From contig CAIRBH010000031.1 in the NCBI GenBank assembly GCA_903876765.1, forward strand, positions 28,402-92,401: DNA of 64,000 bases, given 5' to 3'. This DNA is from an uncultured Pseudomonadota bacterium. GTDB taxonomy: Bacteria; Pseudomonadota; Gammaproteobacteria; Burkholderiales; Methylophilaceae. A program made the translations under genes and the position numbers. Under the pieces are notes generated by a model that saw only the letters and a list, made by a program, of their open reading frames with translations, was not told the origin of the DNA and searched no databases. Below, piece by piece: positions 44,928-54,318 of this stretch (the first letter of the stretch is position 1; every line of letters begins with the position of its first letter).

Positions 44928-47900
44928 ATGAAACACAACTTCCAGCATTATGTTATTAGTTCCCACTGCTACCTAATATTACTAGCTAGCTTATCCTATC
45001 CCTTGCAAGTCCGTGCAGATTTGACTTTGGCAACCGCCCCGTTAGCTACCTCGAGCAACATTGCAGTTAAACCAAATATTTTACTGCTGCTAGATGTTTC
45101 TAATAGTATGGCTCTCGATTACATGCCAGATTATGATTTCGGTATCCACGGCCTGCATAGCAGCCAATGCAATCAACTCTACTACAACCCTCAAACCACT
45201 TATACGTCAGCTGTTACTTCAACTGGCGTAAGTTATGCTTCCACGTCGTTTGGTAGTGCTAAGAGCGATGTATTTAATACTAGTGATACTTCTACAGTAA
45301 ATTTAAACGTAAATTTTAAGCTCCTCGGAGGTACCTCTAGTCCATATGATACAACAGGCTCAACAGCTTACTATTATGACTATACTGGAGATCAAGGAGA
45401 TCAAACGGTAAAAAAATACACCACTACTGGCACTACATTTTATTACGAGTGTAAAGGTGAACGGGCCACCCCACGACTCACGGACTCACAGCTTAACGCA
45501 GTGTTTACAAAGGTGGTCTTGTCTAGCACAATTACTGCCACAAGCGCCACTATAGAGGTAAGCGGCTCGGCTTCTACCAGCGTCACTAGTATTATGGTCA
45601 ATGACAGTTACAGTAACAATGACGGGTGGATTGAGATTATGTCTGGCCCCACTGCAGAGAGTAGTAGCAGCACTGTTGTTGCTTCTAGTATAGCTAGCAA
45701 AATAACTGGGTATGGGGCTAGTGTGACTGGTAGCACGGTGACGATTTCTGGCCTAGCCGATAGCATTAAAAAAATAAAAGTGACCGGTGCAAATAGCTCA
45801 AGCATGACCATTAAAACCACCTTAACCCGCAAAGCTAGTCAAGGTGAATTGCAAAACTTTGCAAACTGGTACACCTATTACCGCACTCGCTTATCGATGA
45901 TAAAAACGGTAATTGGTCAGGTATTTAGTAATTTAACTAATTCATTTCGAGTTGGCCTGATGGAGATTCATGCTTCATCACCTGTATTCCCCGTAGGTGT
46001 ATATGAGGGTACTCAGCGTAGTAGTTTTTATAGCACGCTATACGGCTTCAATTCGACACAAGGCAAGACGCCATTACGCTCAGCATTGTCAAATGCAGGC
46101 CGCTATTATGCATTTAAGCTTGGTGGAACTGACCCAATTCAATATTCTTGCCAGCAGAACTTTGCTATAGTCGCCACAGATGGTTATTGGAGTTATAATT
46201 CGAGTAATGGTTTTGGTCTTGATGGTAGTACGCCCGTTGGAGATCAGGATGGTACAGCCGATCGCCCTATGAATGACGGGCTTAGCACTGCAAATAACCT
46301 AGCTGATGTGGCCATGTATTATTATCAAACAGATCTAAGATCTGACCTTGCTGATAATGTACTTACCAGTAGTTCCGATAATCAAGTGAAGCAGCACATG
46401 ACAACTTATGCGCTGGGGCTTGCCGCAGCTGGTTATATGACATATTCACCTACTTATCTAACAGATACCACAGGTGATTTTTATGATATAAAAGCAGGTA
46501 CGACAGCAGATTCAACTCATTGCACTTGGCGAACTGCTGGTAAAACATGCACTTGGCCTCCCACTAGTAACGTCAGTAACATCAGCACGGATTATATTGG
46601 TAATGCTGATGATTTATGGCATGCCACAGTCAATGGCAGGGGGACATATTATAGCGCCGAAGATCCAGACTCTTTGACTTCATCTTTGACCAGTATTTTT
46701 GCAGATATCACGGGCCGTCAGGGATCGGCGTCGGCGGCGGCAACCAGTACTTTAAACCCAGTCACCGGCAATAATTTTGCCTATGTAGGCAGCTATACTA
46801 CCGTGGATTGGCGTGGAAACCTTGAGGCACGAGAAGTTAATACTGCTACGGGCGAAGTTGGCAGCACTGCAATCTGGGCTGCAGAAGATGTATTAGCTTC
46901 AACTTGCGCTACGACACCCGTTGCACAATTGGTTGGATCTACCACCATATACAACTGTGAAACGGTATATGTCGCTGGCAATAGTTGTTCAGGTACAGTG
47001 GGCTATTCTGGCAATGCAGTCTCAGGCACCACTCAGTATTGCAAAGTGCCAATGAGCACATCACGTGCAGGTACTATGAGTCTTAAGGTAGCTGCAAACA
47101 GCGACAAGCGAAGCATTATAACTGCTAATAGCACAGGTAATGGGCTGATAGATTTTAATAGTGAATATGCCACGGCAAACCCCAGTAATTTTTCTAGTGC
47201 GACCTTAGCTGGGCTAAACCAATGGGCGTCACTAACGGCTACACAACAAAGTAGTGCGGCAGGCGCTAATTTGATTAACTATTTACGCGGTCAGTATGGC
47301 TACGAGGATAGGTCAACTAATGATGAAGGGAATAGGCTTTACCGTTATCGGCCTACCGTGTTGGGTGATATTTTGGAATCGCAACCCGTATATAACGGCG
47401 CACCAGTTCTAGCTTACCCTTACTCAGGCTATAGCTCTTTTGCCACAGATAAGGCCAGCCGTGCAGGGACAGTGTATGTGGGGGCGAATGACGGTATGCT
47501 ACATGCTTTTAATGCAGCTGATGGCAATGAGCGCTGGGCATATGTGCCTAGTATGGTAATACCTAATATGTGGCGGCTGGCAGATATAAACTACGCTACC
47601 TTGCACAAAAATTTTATCAATGGTAGCCCCATTATCTCAGATGTTTGCACGGCCAATTGCGATAGTGACAGTGCAACTTGGAAAACCATCTTAGTGGCTG
47701 GGTTAAATGGTGGTGGGCGTGGTTATTATGCGCTAGATATAACCAACCCAGATGCACCAACACTGCTGTGGGAGTTCACCACTACTTCTGGCATAGGCAA
47801 AATAAAAGATGATAATGTGGGCTACAGTTTTGGCCAGCCAGTGATTACCAGAAAAGCCAATACCGATGGCTCATACACATGGGTGGTGCTGGTGACTTCT

Positions 47901-48824
47901 GGTTACAACAATACTAGCCCAGGGGATGGCAAAGCTTATTTATATGTGCTGAATGCATCCACTGGCGCAGTCATCAGTAAAATTGCAGCAGGAGGTAATA
48001 GCAGCGGCCTAGCCAAAATAGCCGCAAGAAACGACGAGCCTGCAGGTAATACTACTAGCATAGTATATGGTGGCGATTTATTGGGTAATCTATGGCGCTT
48101 TGATATTACTAGCAACACCTCAGCTGCAATCGGCACTGGGTCAGCCACGCTTTTTGCCAATCTAAAAGATGCCGCTGGCACTGCGCAGCCGATTACCACT
48201 ACCCCAGAGTTAGGTAAGGTTTCTGGCTACAATGTGGTATTTATAGGCACGGGCAAGTATTTAGAAACGACTGATTTAACGACCACTCAAAGGCAAAGCC
48301 AATATGCGATTAAAGATAATGGCAGCACAACATTTACCAATGGTGTGCGTGATTCCTTGGTAGTACAAACCTTAACTAATAGTGCGGGTGGGGATACTAG
48401 AACTATTACCTCAAAATCGGTAGATTTTTCTACAGGATATGGTTGGTATTTCGATTTTCCTGATACTGGCGAGCGAGTCAATGTGGATAGCAAATTGGTG
48501 CAAGGCACCTTGATTATCCCTTCTATGGTTCCCTCAAATGATGCTTGTACGCCAGGTGGGTATGGCTGGCTTAATTATGTAGATTATAAAACTGGCAGTG
48601 CGATAGATACCTTGGTGGCAAAAAAATATGGTGCGACCATAGTCGGCGTTAATATCATGTATATTGGCCAACAAGCTAAATTGCAGGTGGTCACATCAAC
48701 AAATCCAACGCCCACAATTCTAAATACAGCCGCTGGGACAGATTCGGGAGATGGATTTTTTAGATTCGTCAATGGTGACTTTTCTAGTGAGCGTAGTTTA
48801 TGGCGTGAACTAACACCGCCATAG
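44928..48824 (+). CDS. pilY1: type IV pilus tip adhesin PilY1
   Basis: 1298 residues with a signal peptide (cleavage near VRADLT). A von Willebrand A-like region begins with ILLLLDVSNSMALDY, the MIDAS-type metal site, near residue 50. The C-terminal third (residues ~830-1230) is a beta-propeller with repeated GTVYVGANDGMLHAFNA, LVAGLNGGGRGYYALDIT and YGGDLLGNLWRFDI blades. It promotes adhesion and pilus extension. The Ser/Thr-rich segment (residues 80-260) is poorly conserved. The ribosome binding site is AGGAGG. Confidence 0.93.
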   Translation: MKHNFQHYVISSHCYLILLASLSYPLQVRADLTLATAPLATSSNIAVKPNILLLLDVSNSMALDYMPDYDFGIHGLHSSQCNQLYYNPQTTYTSAVTSTGVSYASTSFGSAKSDVFNTSDTSTVNLNVNFKLLGGTSSPYDTTGSTAYYYDYTGDQGDQTVKKYTTTGTTFYYECKGERATPRLTDSQLNAVFTKVVLSSTITATSATIEVSGSASTSVTSIMVNDSYSNNDGWIEIMSGPTAESSSSTVVASSIASKITGYGASVTGSTVTISGLADSIKKIKVTGANSSSMTIKTTLTRKASQGELQNFANWYTYYRTRLSMIKTVIGQVFSNLTNSFRVGLMEIHASSPVFPVGVYEGTQRSSFYSTLYGFNSTQGKTPLRSALSNAGRYYAFKLGGTDPIQYSCQQNFAIVATDGYWSYNSSNGFGLDGSTPVGDQDGTADRPMNDGLSTANNLADVAMYYYQTDLRSDLADNVLTSSSDNQVKQHMTTYALGLAAAGYMTYSPTYLTDTTGDFYDIKAGTTADSTHCTWRTAGKTCTWPPTSNVSNISTDYIGNADDLWHATVNGRGTYYSAEDPDSLTSSLTSIFADITGRQGSASAAATSTLNPVTGNNFAYVGSYTTVDWRGNLEAREVNTATGEVGSTAIWAAEDVLASTCATTPVAQLVGSTTIYNCETVYVAGNSCSGTVGYSGNAVSGTTQYCKVPMSTSRAGTMSLKVAANSDKRSIITANSTGNGLIDFNSEYATANPSNFSSATLAGLNQWASLTATQQSSAAGANLINYLRGQYGYEDRSTNDEGNRLYRYRPTVLGDILESQPVYNGAPVLAYPYSGYSSFATDKASRAGTVYVGANDGMLHAFNAADGNERWAYVPSMVIPNMWRLADINYATLHKNFINGSPIISDVCTANCDSDSATWKTILVAGLNGGGRGYYALDITNPDAPTLLWEFTTTSGIGKIKDDNVGYSFGQPVITRKANTDGSYTWVVLVTSGYNNTSPGDGKAYLYVLNASTGAVISKIAAGGNSSGLAKIAARNDEPAGNTTSIVYGGDLLGNLWRFDITSNTSAAIGTGSATLFANLKDAAGTAQPITTTPELGKVSGYNVVFIGTGKYLETTDLTTTQRQSQYAIKDNGSTTFTNGVRDSLVVQTLTNSAGGDTRTITSKSVDFSTGYGWYFDFPDTGERVNVDSKLVQGTLIIPSMVPSNDACTPGGYGWLNYVDYKTGSAIDTLVAKKYGATIVGVNIMYIGQQAKLQVVTSTNPTPTILNTAAGTDSGDGFFRFVNGDFSSERSLWRELTPP

Positions 48825-48828
48825 CGTT

Positions 48829-49341
48829 TTATTTGGTTTTTTGCAGGAGTAATTGAGCGGTAATCAAGCCATTGATGAGGCCAAAAATTAAAGCAGCTAA
48901 GGCAAAAACGGGCACTAAATAAGCCAGCCCTGCGTGTGGGATAAGCCATAGCCGCACCACCATTAACTGCCCAGCAATGTGGGCAAAAGCGGCAAAAAGG
49001 CTAAGTGAAACCGGCCCAAACCATGTTTTTGGCATGTGCTTGGCCAGCCATAAGGCCGCTAAACTAAGTAGTGCGCCAGTTAAGCTGAGTAAAAAAGTAG
49101 GCGTTAAAAACTGCCCAAGCAATAAGCTACTGGCAAATACCCGCAAAATACTGACCCAAGCCGCCGTGGCAAACCCATATTGATACAGCACATACAAGGT
49201 CACAATATTCGCCAGCCCTGGTTTTACCCCAGGTAGGGGTGATGGAATTACCGCTTCTACCATGTGTAGCGCAATTGCAAAAGCCGCTAGCTTAGCAATG
49301 CGGTGGTCTTCTGCGCTGGTGTGTAGTTGGGTGGTTTTCAA
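48829..49341 (-). CDS. Gx transporter family membrane protein
   Basis: 170 residues, five or six membrane helices. HMVEAVIPSPLPGVKPGLANIVTLYVLYQYG near residues 26-56 is the signature of the Gx transporter/heptaprenyl diphosphate synthase component I-like family, which resembles S components of ECF transporters. It is convergent with pilY1, with 4 nt between. The usual NusG-like and flavin-associated partners are not adjacent. The substrate is unknown. Confidence 0.8.
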   Translation of the reverse strand: MKTTQLHTSAEDHRIAKLAAFAIALHMVEAVIPSPLPGVKPGLANIVTLYVLYQYGFATAAWVSILRVFASSLLLGQFLTPTFLLSLTGALLSLAALWLAKHMPKTWFGPVSLSLFAAFAHIAGQLMVVRLWLIPHAGLAYLVPVFALAALIFGLINGLITAQLLLQKTK

Positions 49342-49727
49342 AAGTAGGCTACCAGTTAAAAAGAGCTATCAAAAAATTTAAATCTCAAAACATATCAGAC
49401 TAACTAAGCACGATGTGACTAACTGCTATCTAACTAGCGGCTATTAAATTAAGCGCTATTTAAGTGCAGGCGTTTTTTTACCGCACTTAAATAGTGAGTA
49501 ACTTGATTTACTTCTACTTAATCAACATGACCGCCTCATTGCTAAGCTAGCCATATTGGCAAGTAAAAGTGCTTAATCCCCGCCATTTTATTGGGTTTGC
49601 TACTTCACTAGAATATTTTAACCTGCGCTGCTAGATAGGCAAGACATTTAATCTACACGGCATAAATATTGCTAGATTGATTATATAGCCCACAACTTAC
49701 CCCCCCTAATATTTATTGGCAAGAAAG
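49342..49727. other. 386-bp intergenic region before the four-gene cassette
   Basis: No open frame of note. It contains the long hairpin at 49454-49496 and a poly-C stretch (CCCCCC) at 49701, 27 nt before the VOC-protein start. I see no clear -10/-35 pair. Confidence 0.5.
49454..49496. ncRNA. long inverted repeat of unknown role
   Basis: CTATTTAAGTGC (49456-49467) and GCACTTAAATAG (49483-49494) form a perfect 12-bp stem, extendable with one G-U pair to 14, around a 15-nt loop containing seven T. It is not followed by a T run, so it is not a standard terminator. It may be a structured leader, an mRNA element or an operator. Typed ncRNA only for lack of a better class. Confidence 0.4.
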
Positions 49728-50966
49728 ATGACAAACTCTCTTATACACCCCAAGCAAGGCGATAAAGAAAACTCGAGCTGGTTTAACGAGTTTTTAATTA
49801 AATTATTAGAAGACCGTGACCGCATAGGCCTCACCGACATGATTCATCAAATAGATGCGTTGATGATTACCGTAGAGCCAGGCTGCTCTATTGCTTATAT
49901 TAAAGAGCTGTCGCTGATGACGCCTTATCATTATTTAGTGACCTTGGAGTCAGAAACCCATTGGACGCATATTTTAAGAATCGATATGCGCTCGCCCGAT
50001 ATTTTAGTCAGAGAAGTGCGCGACCCCAACCTGAGTGGCATTTTTAGAAGCTTGAATGAAGTCTATCCCATAGGAGCACATAAGCCTAACTCTCGCTATA
50101 TGGGTGAAATATTCAATGTGACTAATTTACATGAGGTGGTGGAATTACAAAGAGCGCGTGAGATTCGCTTTTTTAATCAAGACCAAATCCGCAAGCTAGA
50201 GCTGCCGGGCAATATGGCCATAGTTAAACCATCACCCTATACGCATAACGTTTTAGCCTATTGGGAAAGGCCAGAAACTGAGCTGCGTATTTATGCCCTT
50301 GGCACTAGCATTATTCATAACGAGGTGAATAAAGCCTATATTGAAGCAAAAAATATCCAAGCAAAATTTGGCCTAGATCAGCTTATTCTGCCAGTTGACC
50401 ACTTGGCCACGCGCGTTTATAGCCAAAACCGCGAGGCGGCGATTTTAGAATACCTCACCCTATCTAGTTATTACTATTGGGGCTCATACAATATTGAGGA
50501 CCAAAATTCATCGACCAATGTCACGAAGAGCATTCATTATCCGGATGAAAGCCATAGCCCCGCCAAGGTATTTACTGCGGCTAATCACCCTTACTTCGTT
50601 AATCATATTGTGGGCTTACCATCGCCTACTGAAAACTTTGTCAGAAACTATGGCCCAAGATTGCACCATATTGCGCTTAGCGTAGCCGATGGCGAAACTA
50701 AAGGCATAGAAAATATTGATTACGTGGTAGACACCATACGCGCCGAAGGCAAAGACTTTTTGCTTGACGTGATAGGCTCAAAAGAAGAGGGCTTAAAACA
50801 AATTTTCTCTAGCGCTTCTGAGCATTCCTCGTTGATTATTGAGTATGTGCAACGCTATGGTGACTTTGAAGGATTCTTTACTAAAGATAATGTGGCCAGT
50901 CTTACCAAGGCCGCTGGAGTAGAAGAAAACCTCAAGATGCTCCAAGCTGAAGCCACAGAACAGTAA
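49728..50966 (+). CDS. HPPD-like VOC-superfamily metalloprotein
   Basis: 412 residues from the ATG at 49728; an in-frame TTG at 49716 would add four. The C-terminal half resembles 4-hydroxyphenylpyruvate dioxygenase. The metal triad is His225 (LPVDHLATRVYS), His314 (RLHHIALSV) and Glu372 (LIIEYVQRYGDFEGF), each in the HPPD context. The N-terminal 200 residues match nothing I recognise. It is 47 nt upstream of the transglutaminase-DUF2126 gene and is probably in one transcript with it. An Fe(II) dioxygenase role is inferred. Tyrosine-pathway HPPD is unlikely, because that enzyme is shorter and does not sit in this neighbourhood. Confidence 0.7.
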   Translation: MTNSLIHPKQGDKENSSWFNEFLIKLLEDRDRIGLTDMIHQIDALMITVEPGCSIAYIKELSLMTPYHYLVTLESETHWTHILRIDMRSPDILVREVRDPNLSGIFRSLNEVYPIGAHKPNSRYMGEIFNVTNLHEVVELQRAREIRFFNQDQIRKLELPGNMAIVKPSPYTHNVLAYWERPETELRIYALGTSIIHNEVNKAYIEAKNIQAKFGLDQLILPVDHLATRVYSQNREAAILEYLTLSSYYYWGSYNIEDQNSSTNVTKSIHYPDESHSPAKVFTAANHPYFVNHIVGLPSPTENFVRNYGPRLHHIALSVADGETKGIENIDYVVDTIRAEGKDFLLDVIGSKEEGLKQIFSSASEHSSLIIEYVQRYGDFEGFFTKDNVASLTKAAGVEENLKMLQAEATEQ

Positions 50967-51013
50967 CGTACACCTTCGTACATAATAAATAAAAAAAGTA
51001 GGAAATATCCCTC

Positions 51014-54000
51014 ATGGCTATTCGCGTCAAATTGCATCATAAAACAAGCTATCAATATGACAGGCTAGTGAGTCTTTCGCCGCATGAAGTGCGCCTAAAA
51101 CCTGCCGCCCATGCCAGAACGCCGATACTGGCTTACTCGCTCACCACGGCACCCGATAAGAATTTTGTCAATTGGCAGCAAGACGCCTATGGCAATTACA
51201 TAGCACGTTATGTCTTTCCTGAAAAAGTAGACAAGCTGGAATTTGTGGTTGATCTGGTCGCCGACATGACGGTGATTAATCCCTTTGATTTTTTTGTAGA
51301 AAAATACGCTGAGTTTTATCCTTTTGCCTATAGTGATTCGCTGCAATATGAGCTGGCGATTTATCTTAAAACCGAAGCCAGCAGCCCGTTACTAGAGGCA
51401 TGGATGCAAACGGCCAAGCAACAAATCATGGCGCCTGAATTAGCCATTATTAACTTTTTAGTGGCAGTCAATCAAAAGCTACAAAGTGAAATTGGCTATT
51501 TGGTGCGTATGGAAGCTGGGGTGCAAAGCGCAGAAGAAACTTTAAGCAAAAAAACTGGCTCATGCCGCGATAGTGCTTGGTTATTGGTACAAATTCTAAG
51601 AAACTTCGGCCTTGCCGCAAGGTTTGTGTCTGGCTACCTCATACAATTAACCCCCGATATAGAAGCGCTAGATGGCCCCAGCGGCACCAAAGTAGATTTT
51701 ACTGACCTGCACGCTTGGACTGAGGTTTATATCCCTGGCGCAGGTTGGGTAGGGCTAGACCCGACTTCAGGCTTACTTGCCGGCGAGGGGCATATTCCCG
51801 TGGCGTGTACCGCCATGCCATCTTCTGCCGCCCCAGTAATTGGCTCGGCAGATTATGCTGAAGTCGTGTTTAACCATGAGATGACCATCACCAGAATTCA
51901 TGAAGACCCGCGCGTGACCAAACCTTACAGCGAACAAGCTTGGGCGAAGATTAACAAGCTAGGCATGAAAATAGATAAGGATTTAGTCAAAAATGACGTG
52001 CGCCTAACCCAAGGCGGCGAGCCGACTTTTGTCTCTATTGATGACATGGAAGGCGCAGAGTGGAACACGCTAGCGCACGGCGATAATAAACGTAAACTGG
52101 CTGGCAAACTTGCGGGCCGATTAAAGAATAAATTTGCCAAGGGCGCGCTCATGCATTACGGGCAAGGCAAATGGTACCCAGGCGAACCACTACCAAGATG
52201 GGCGATTAATATTTACTGGCGTAAAGATGGTAAGGCTATTTGGCAAGATGCCAGCTATTTAGCAACGGATGATTTTTCTGAAACATACCAGCCCAAGCAA
52301 GCGGAGTTATTTGCTAAAACCTTATGCCAGCAAATTGGCTTTCCGCAAGCGTGTCTTATTCCCGCTTACGAAGATGTGATTGAGCAGTCGGTGCTAGAAC
52401 AAAAATTCCCCGACAATATTGACCCCTTAACCGTCAACTTAAAAGACAGTGAAGAGCGTCGCCGTTTAGCTAGAATTCTAGAGGCTGGATTAGGCGAAGT
52501 GGTGGGCTATGTCATGCCCATTAAGCCGGTTGAAAAAACTAAATCCACGGCTTGGCTCACCAGTAAATGGCCATTCAAAAGAGAGCACCTTTACTTGTTA
52601 AAAGGCGATGGGCCGGTTGGCTTAAGGTTGCCGTTATCGTCACTGCCTTGGGTGTTGCCAGCTGACATAGAACCTGAATTTCCTTTAGATCCATTTGAAA
52701 CGCTTGAGCCTTTAGCTAGCGTCAATACCGATATTAAAAACATCGGCATGAAACATAGCACTAAAAAACCTAAGCCCAATGAAGTGATACATACCGCTTT
52801 ATGTATTGAAATAAGACTAGGCAAACTTTTTGTGTTTATGCCGCCTATCATTAGGCTAGAAGATTATCTTGATTTGATTCAAACCATAGAAAAAACCGCC
52901 AGTACATTGAAGTTAAAAGTGTGCATAGAGGGCTACCCACCACCACGAGATGCCAGAGTTGAAGTGCTCAGCGTGACGCCTGACCCAGGCGTGATAGAAG
53001 TGAACGTGCAACCTTCATCATCCTGGAATGAGCTAGTGGCTAAAACCACCACGCTATATGAAGAGGCAAGACTCACCCGCTTAGGCACAGAGAAATTCAT
53101 GTTAGATGGCCGCCATACTGGCACCGGTGGTGGTAATCACGTCACCTTAGGTGGGGCTACGCCAACCGATAGCCCTATGCTGCGCCGCCCTGATTTGCTG
53201 AAAAGTTTAATCACTTATTGGCAAAATCATCCTTCACTTTCTTATCTATTTTCAGGCACTTTTATAGGCCCAACCAGCCAAGCGCCTAGGGTAGATGAAG
53301 CAAGAGATGACAATTTGTACGAGCTCAGTATTGCCTTTCAGCAAATGGAGAAGATGCTACCTGACACGGAATATAGCAAAAAACCTTGGTTAGTCGACCG
53401 TCTATTAAGAAACTTGCTGGTAGACCTCACCGGCAACACGCACCGCGCTGAATTTTCGATTGATAAGCTTTATTCACCTGATAGCCCAACCGGTAGATTA
53501 GGCATCGTTGAATTTAGAGCGTTTGAAATGCCGCCGCATGCGCGCATGAATCTTTTGCAGTGCTTATTGATTAGAGGCTTAGTGGCTAGGTTTTGGAACG
53601 AGCCCTACAAAGGCAAATTAGTGCATTGGGGCACAGAGCTGCATGATAGATGGATGCTCCCGCATTTTATTACGCAAGATATTCAAGATGTGGTGCAAGA
53701 TTTAAGAGCTTACGGCTATGCCTTTGAAAAGAGTTGGTTTGATCCTTTCATTGAATTTAGATTTCCGCGTTACGGCACGGTTGCCTACCAAGGCATAGAA
53801 ATGGAGTTACGTCAGGCCATAGAGCCATGGAACGTATTAGGTGAAGAAGTTAGCGGTAGCGGCACTTCTAGATATGTAGATTCATCAGTGGAGCGCATGC
53901 AAATTAAAGTGCGCGGCCTCACCGATAGTCGCCATCAAATTATCTGTAATGGTCGGCCTGTGCCTTTGCAATCTACCGGCATTGCGGGTGAATATGTAGC

Positions 54001-54307
54001 TGGTATTAAGTACAGAGCTTGGAGCCCTTGGTCTGCACTGCACCCCACCATTGGTGTGCAAGCGCCTTTGGTTTTTGATTTGTTTGATCAATGGAACAAC
54101 AAAGCCATTGGCGGATGCACCTACCATGTGGCCCACCCAGGGGGCAGAAATTACGCCGCTTTCCCAGTCAATGCTAACGAGGCAGAAGCCAGGCGTTTTG
54201 GCCGATTTTGGGATTATGGCCACACGCCCGGCCATATTGAATTTGAGGAAGAATCACGCAACCCAAGATTTCCATTCACGCTAGACTTAAGGTGGCAACC
54301 TGTTTAG
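51014..54307 (+). CDS. transglutaminase-like / DUF2126 fusion protein
   Basis: 1097 residues. An N-terminal bacterial transglutaminase module has the triad Cys184 (TGSCRDSAW), His233 (LHAWTEVYIPG) and Asp249 (GLDPTSG). The rest, from about residue 325 (RLTQGGEPTFVSI), is DUF2126 (COG4196), with AEFSIDKLYSPDSPTGRLGI and VEFRAFEMPPHARMN being the most striking blocks. DUF2126 has been proposed to be an amidoligase-like domain. It lies 11 nt upstream of the ATP-grasp/alpha-E gene. Together they are thought to make or modify isopeptide-linked peptides. The actual substrate is unknown. Confidence 0.88.
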   Translation: MAIRVKLHHKTSYQYDRLVSLSPHEVRLKPAAHARTPILAYSLTTAPDKNFVNWQQDAYGNYIARYVFPEKVDKLEFVVDLVADMTVINPFDFFVEKYAEFYPFAYSDSLQYELAIYLKTEASSPLLEAWMQTAKQQIMAPELAIINFLVAVNQKLQSEIGYLVRMEAGVQSAEETLSKKTGSCRDSAWLLVQILRNFGLAARFVSGYLIQLTPDIEALDGPSGTKVDFTDLHAWTEVYIPGAGWVGLDPTSGLLAGEGHIPVACTAMPSSAAPVIGSADYAEVVFNHEMTITRIHEDPRVTKPYSEQAWAKINKLGMKIDKDLVKNDVRLTQGGEPTFVSIDDMEGAEWNTLAHGDNKRKLAGKLAGRLKNKFAKGALMHYGQGKWYPGEPLPRWAINIYWRKDGKAIWQDASYLATDDFSETYQPKQAELFAKTLCQQIGFPQACLIPAYEDVIEQSVLEQKFPDNIDPLTVNLKDSEERRRLARILEAGLGEVVGYVMPIKPVEKTKSTAWLTSKWPFKREHLYLLKGDGPVGLRLPLSSLPWVLPADIEPEFPLDPFETLEPLASVNTDIKNIGMKHSTKKPKPNEVIHTALCIEIRLGKLFVFMPPIIRLEDYLDLIQTIEKTASTLKLKVCIEGYPPPRDARVEVLSVTPDPGVIEVNVQPSSSWNELVAKTTTLYEEARLTRLGTEKFMLDGRHTGTGGGNHVTLGGATPTDSPMLRRPDLLKSLITYWQNHPSLSYLFSGTFIGPTSQAPRVDEARDDNLYELSIAFQQMEKMLPDTEYSKKPWLVDRLLRNLLVDLTGNTHRAEFSIDKLYSPDSPTGRLGIVEFRAFEMPPHARMNLLQCLLIRGLVARFWNEPYKGKLVHWGTELHDRWMLPHFITQDIQDVVQDLRAYGYAFEKSWFDPFIEFRFPRYGTVAYQGIEMELRQAIEPWNVLGEEVSGSGTSRYVDSSVERMQIKVRGLTDSRHQIICNGRPVPLQSTGIAGEYVAGIKYRAWSPWSALHPTIGVQAPLVFDLFDQWNNKAIGGCTYHVAHPGGRNYAAFPVNANEAEARRFGRFWDYGHTPGHIEFEEESRNPRFPFTLDLRWQPV

Positions 54308-54318
54308 TATAGCTAGGC

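Noticed and set aside
49728..50966. Annotation as tyrosine-degrading 4-hydroxyphenylpyruvate dioxygenase
   Set aside because: The metal triad fits, but the 200-residue N-terminus is unlike HPPD and no tyrosine-pathway gene is near. I keep it as HPPD-like.
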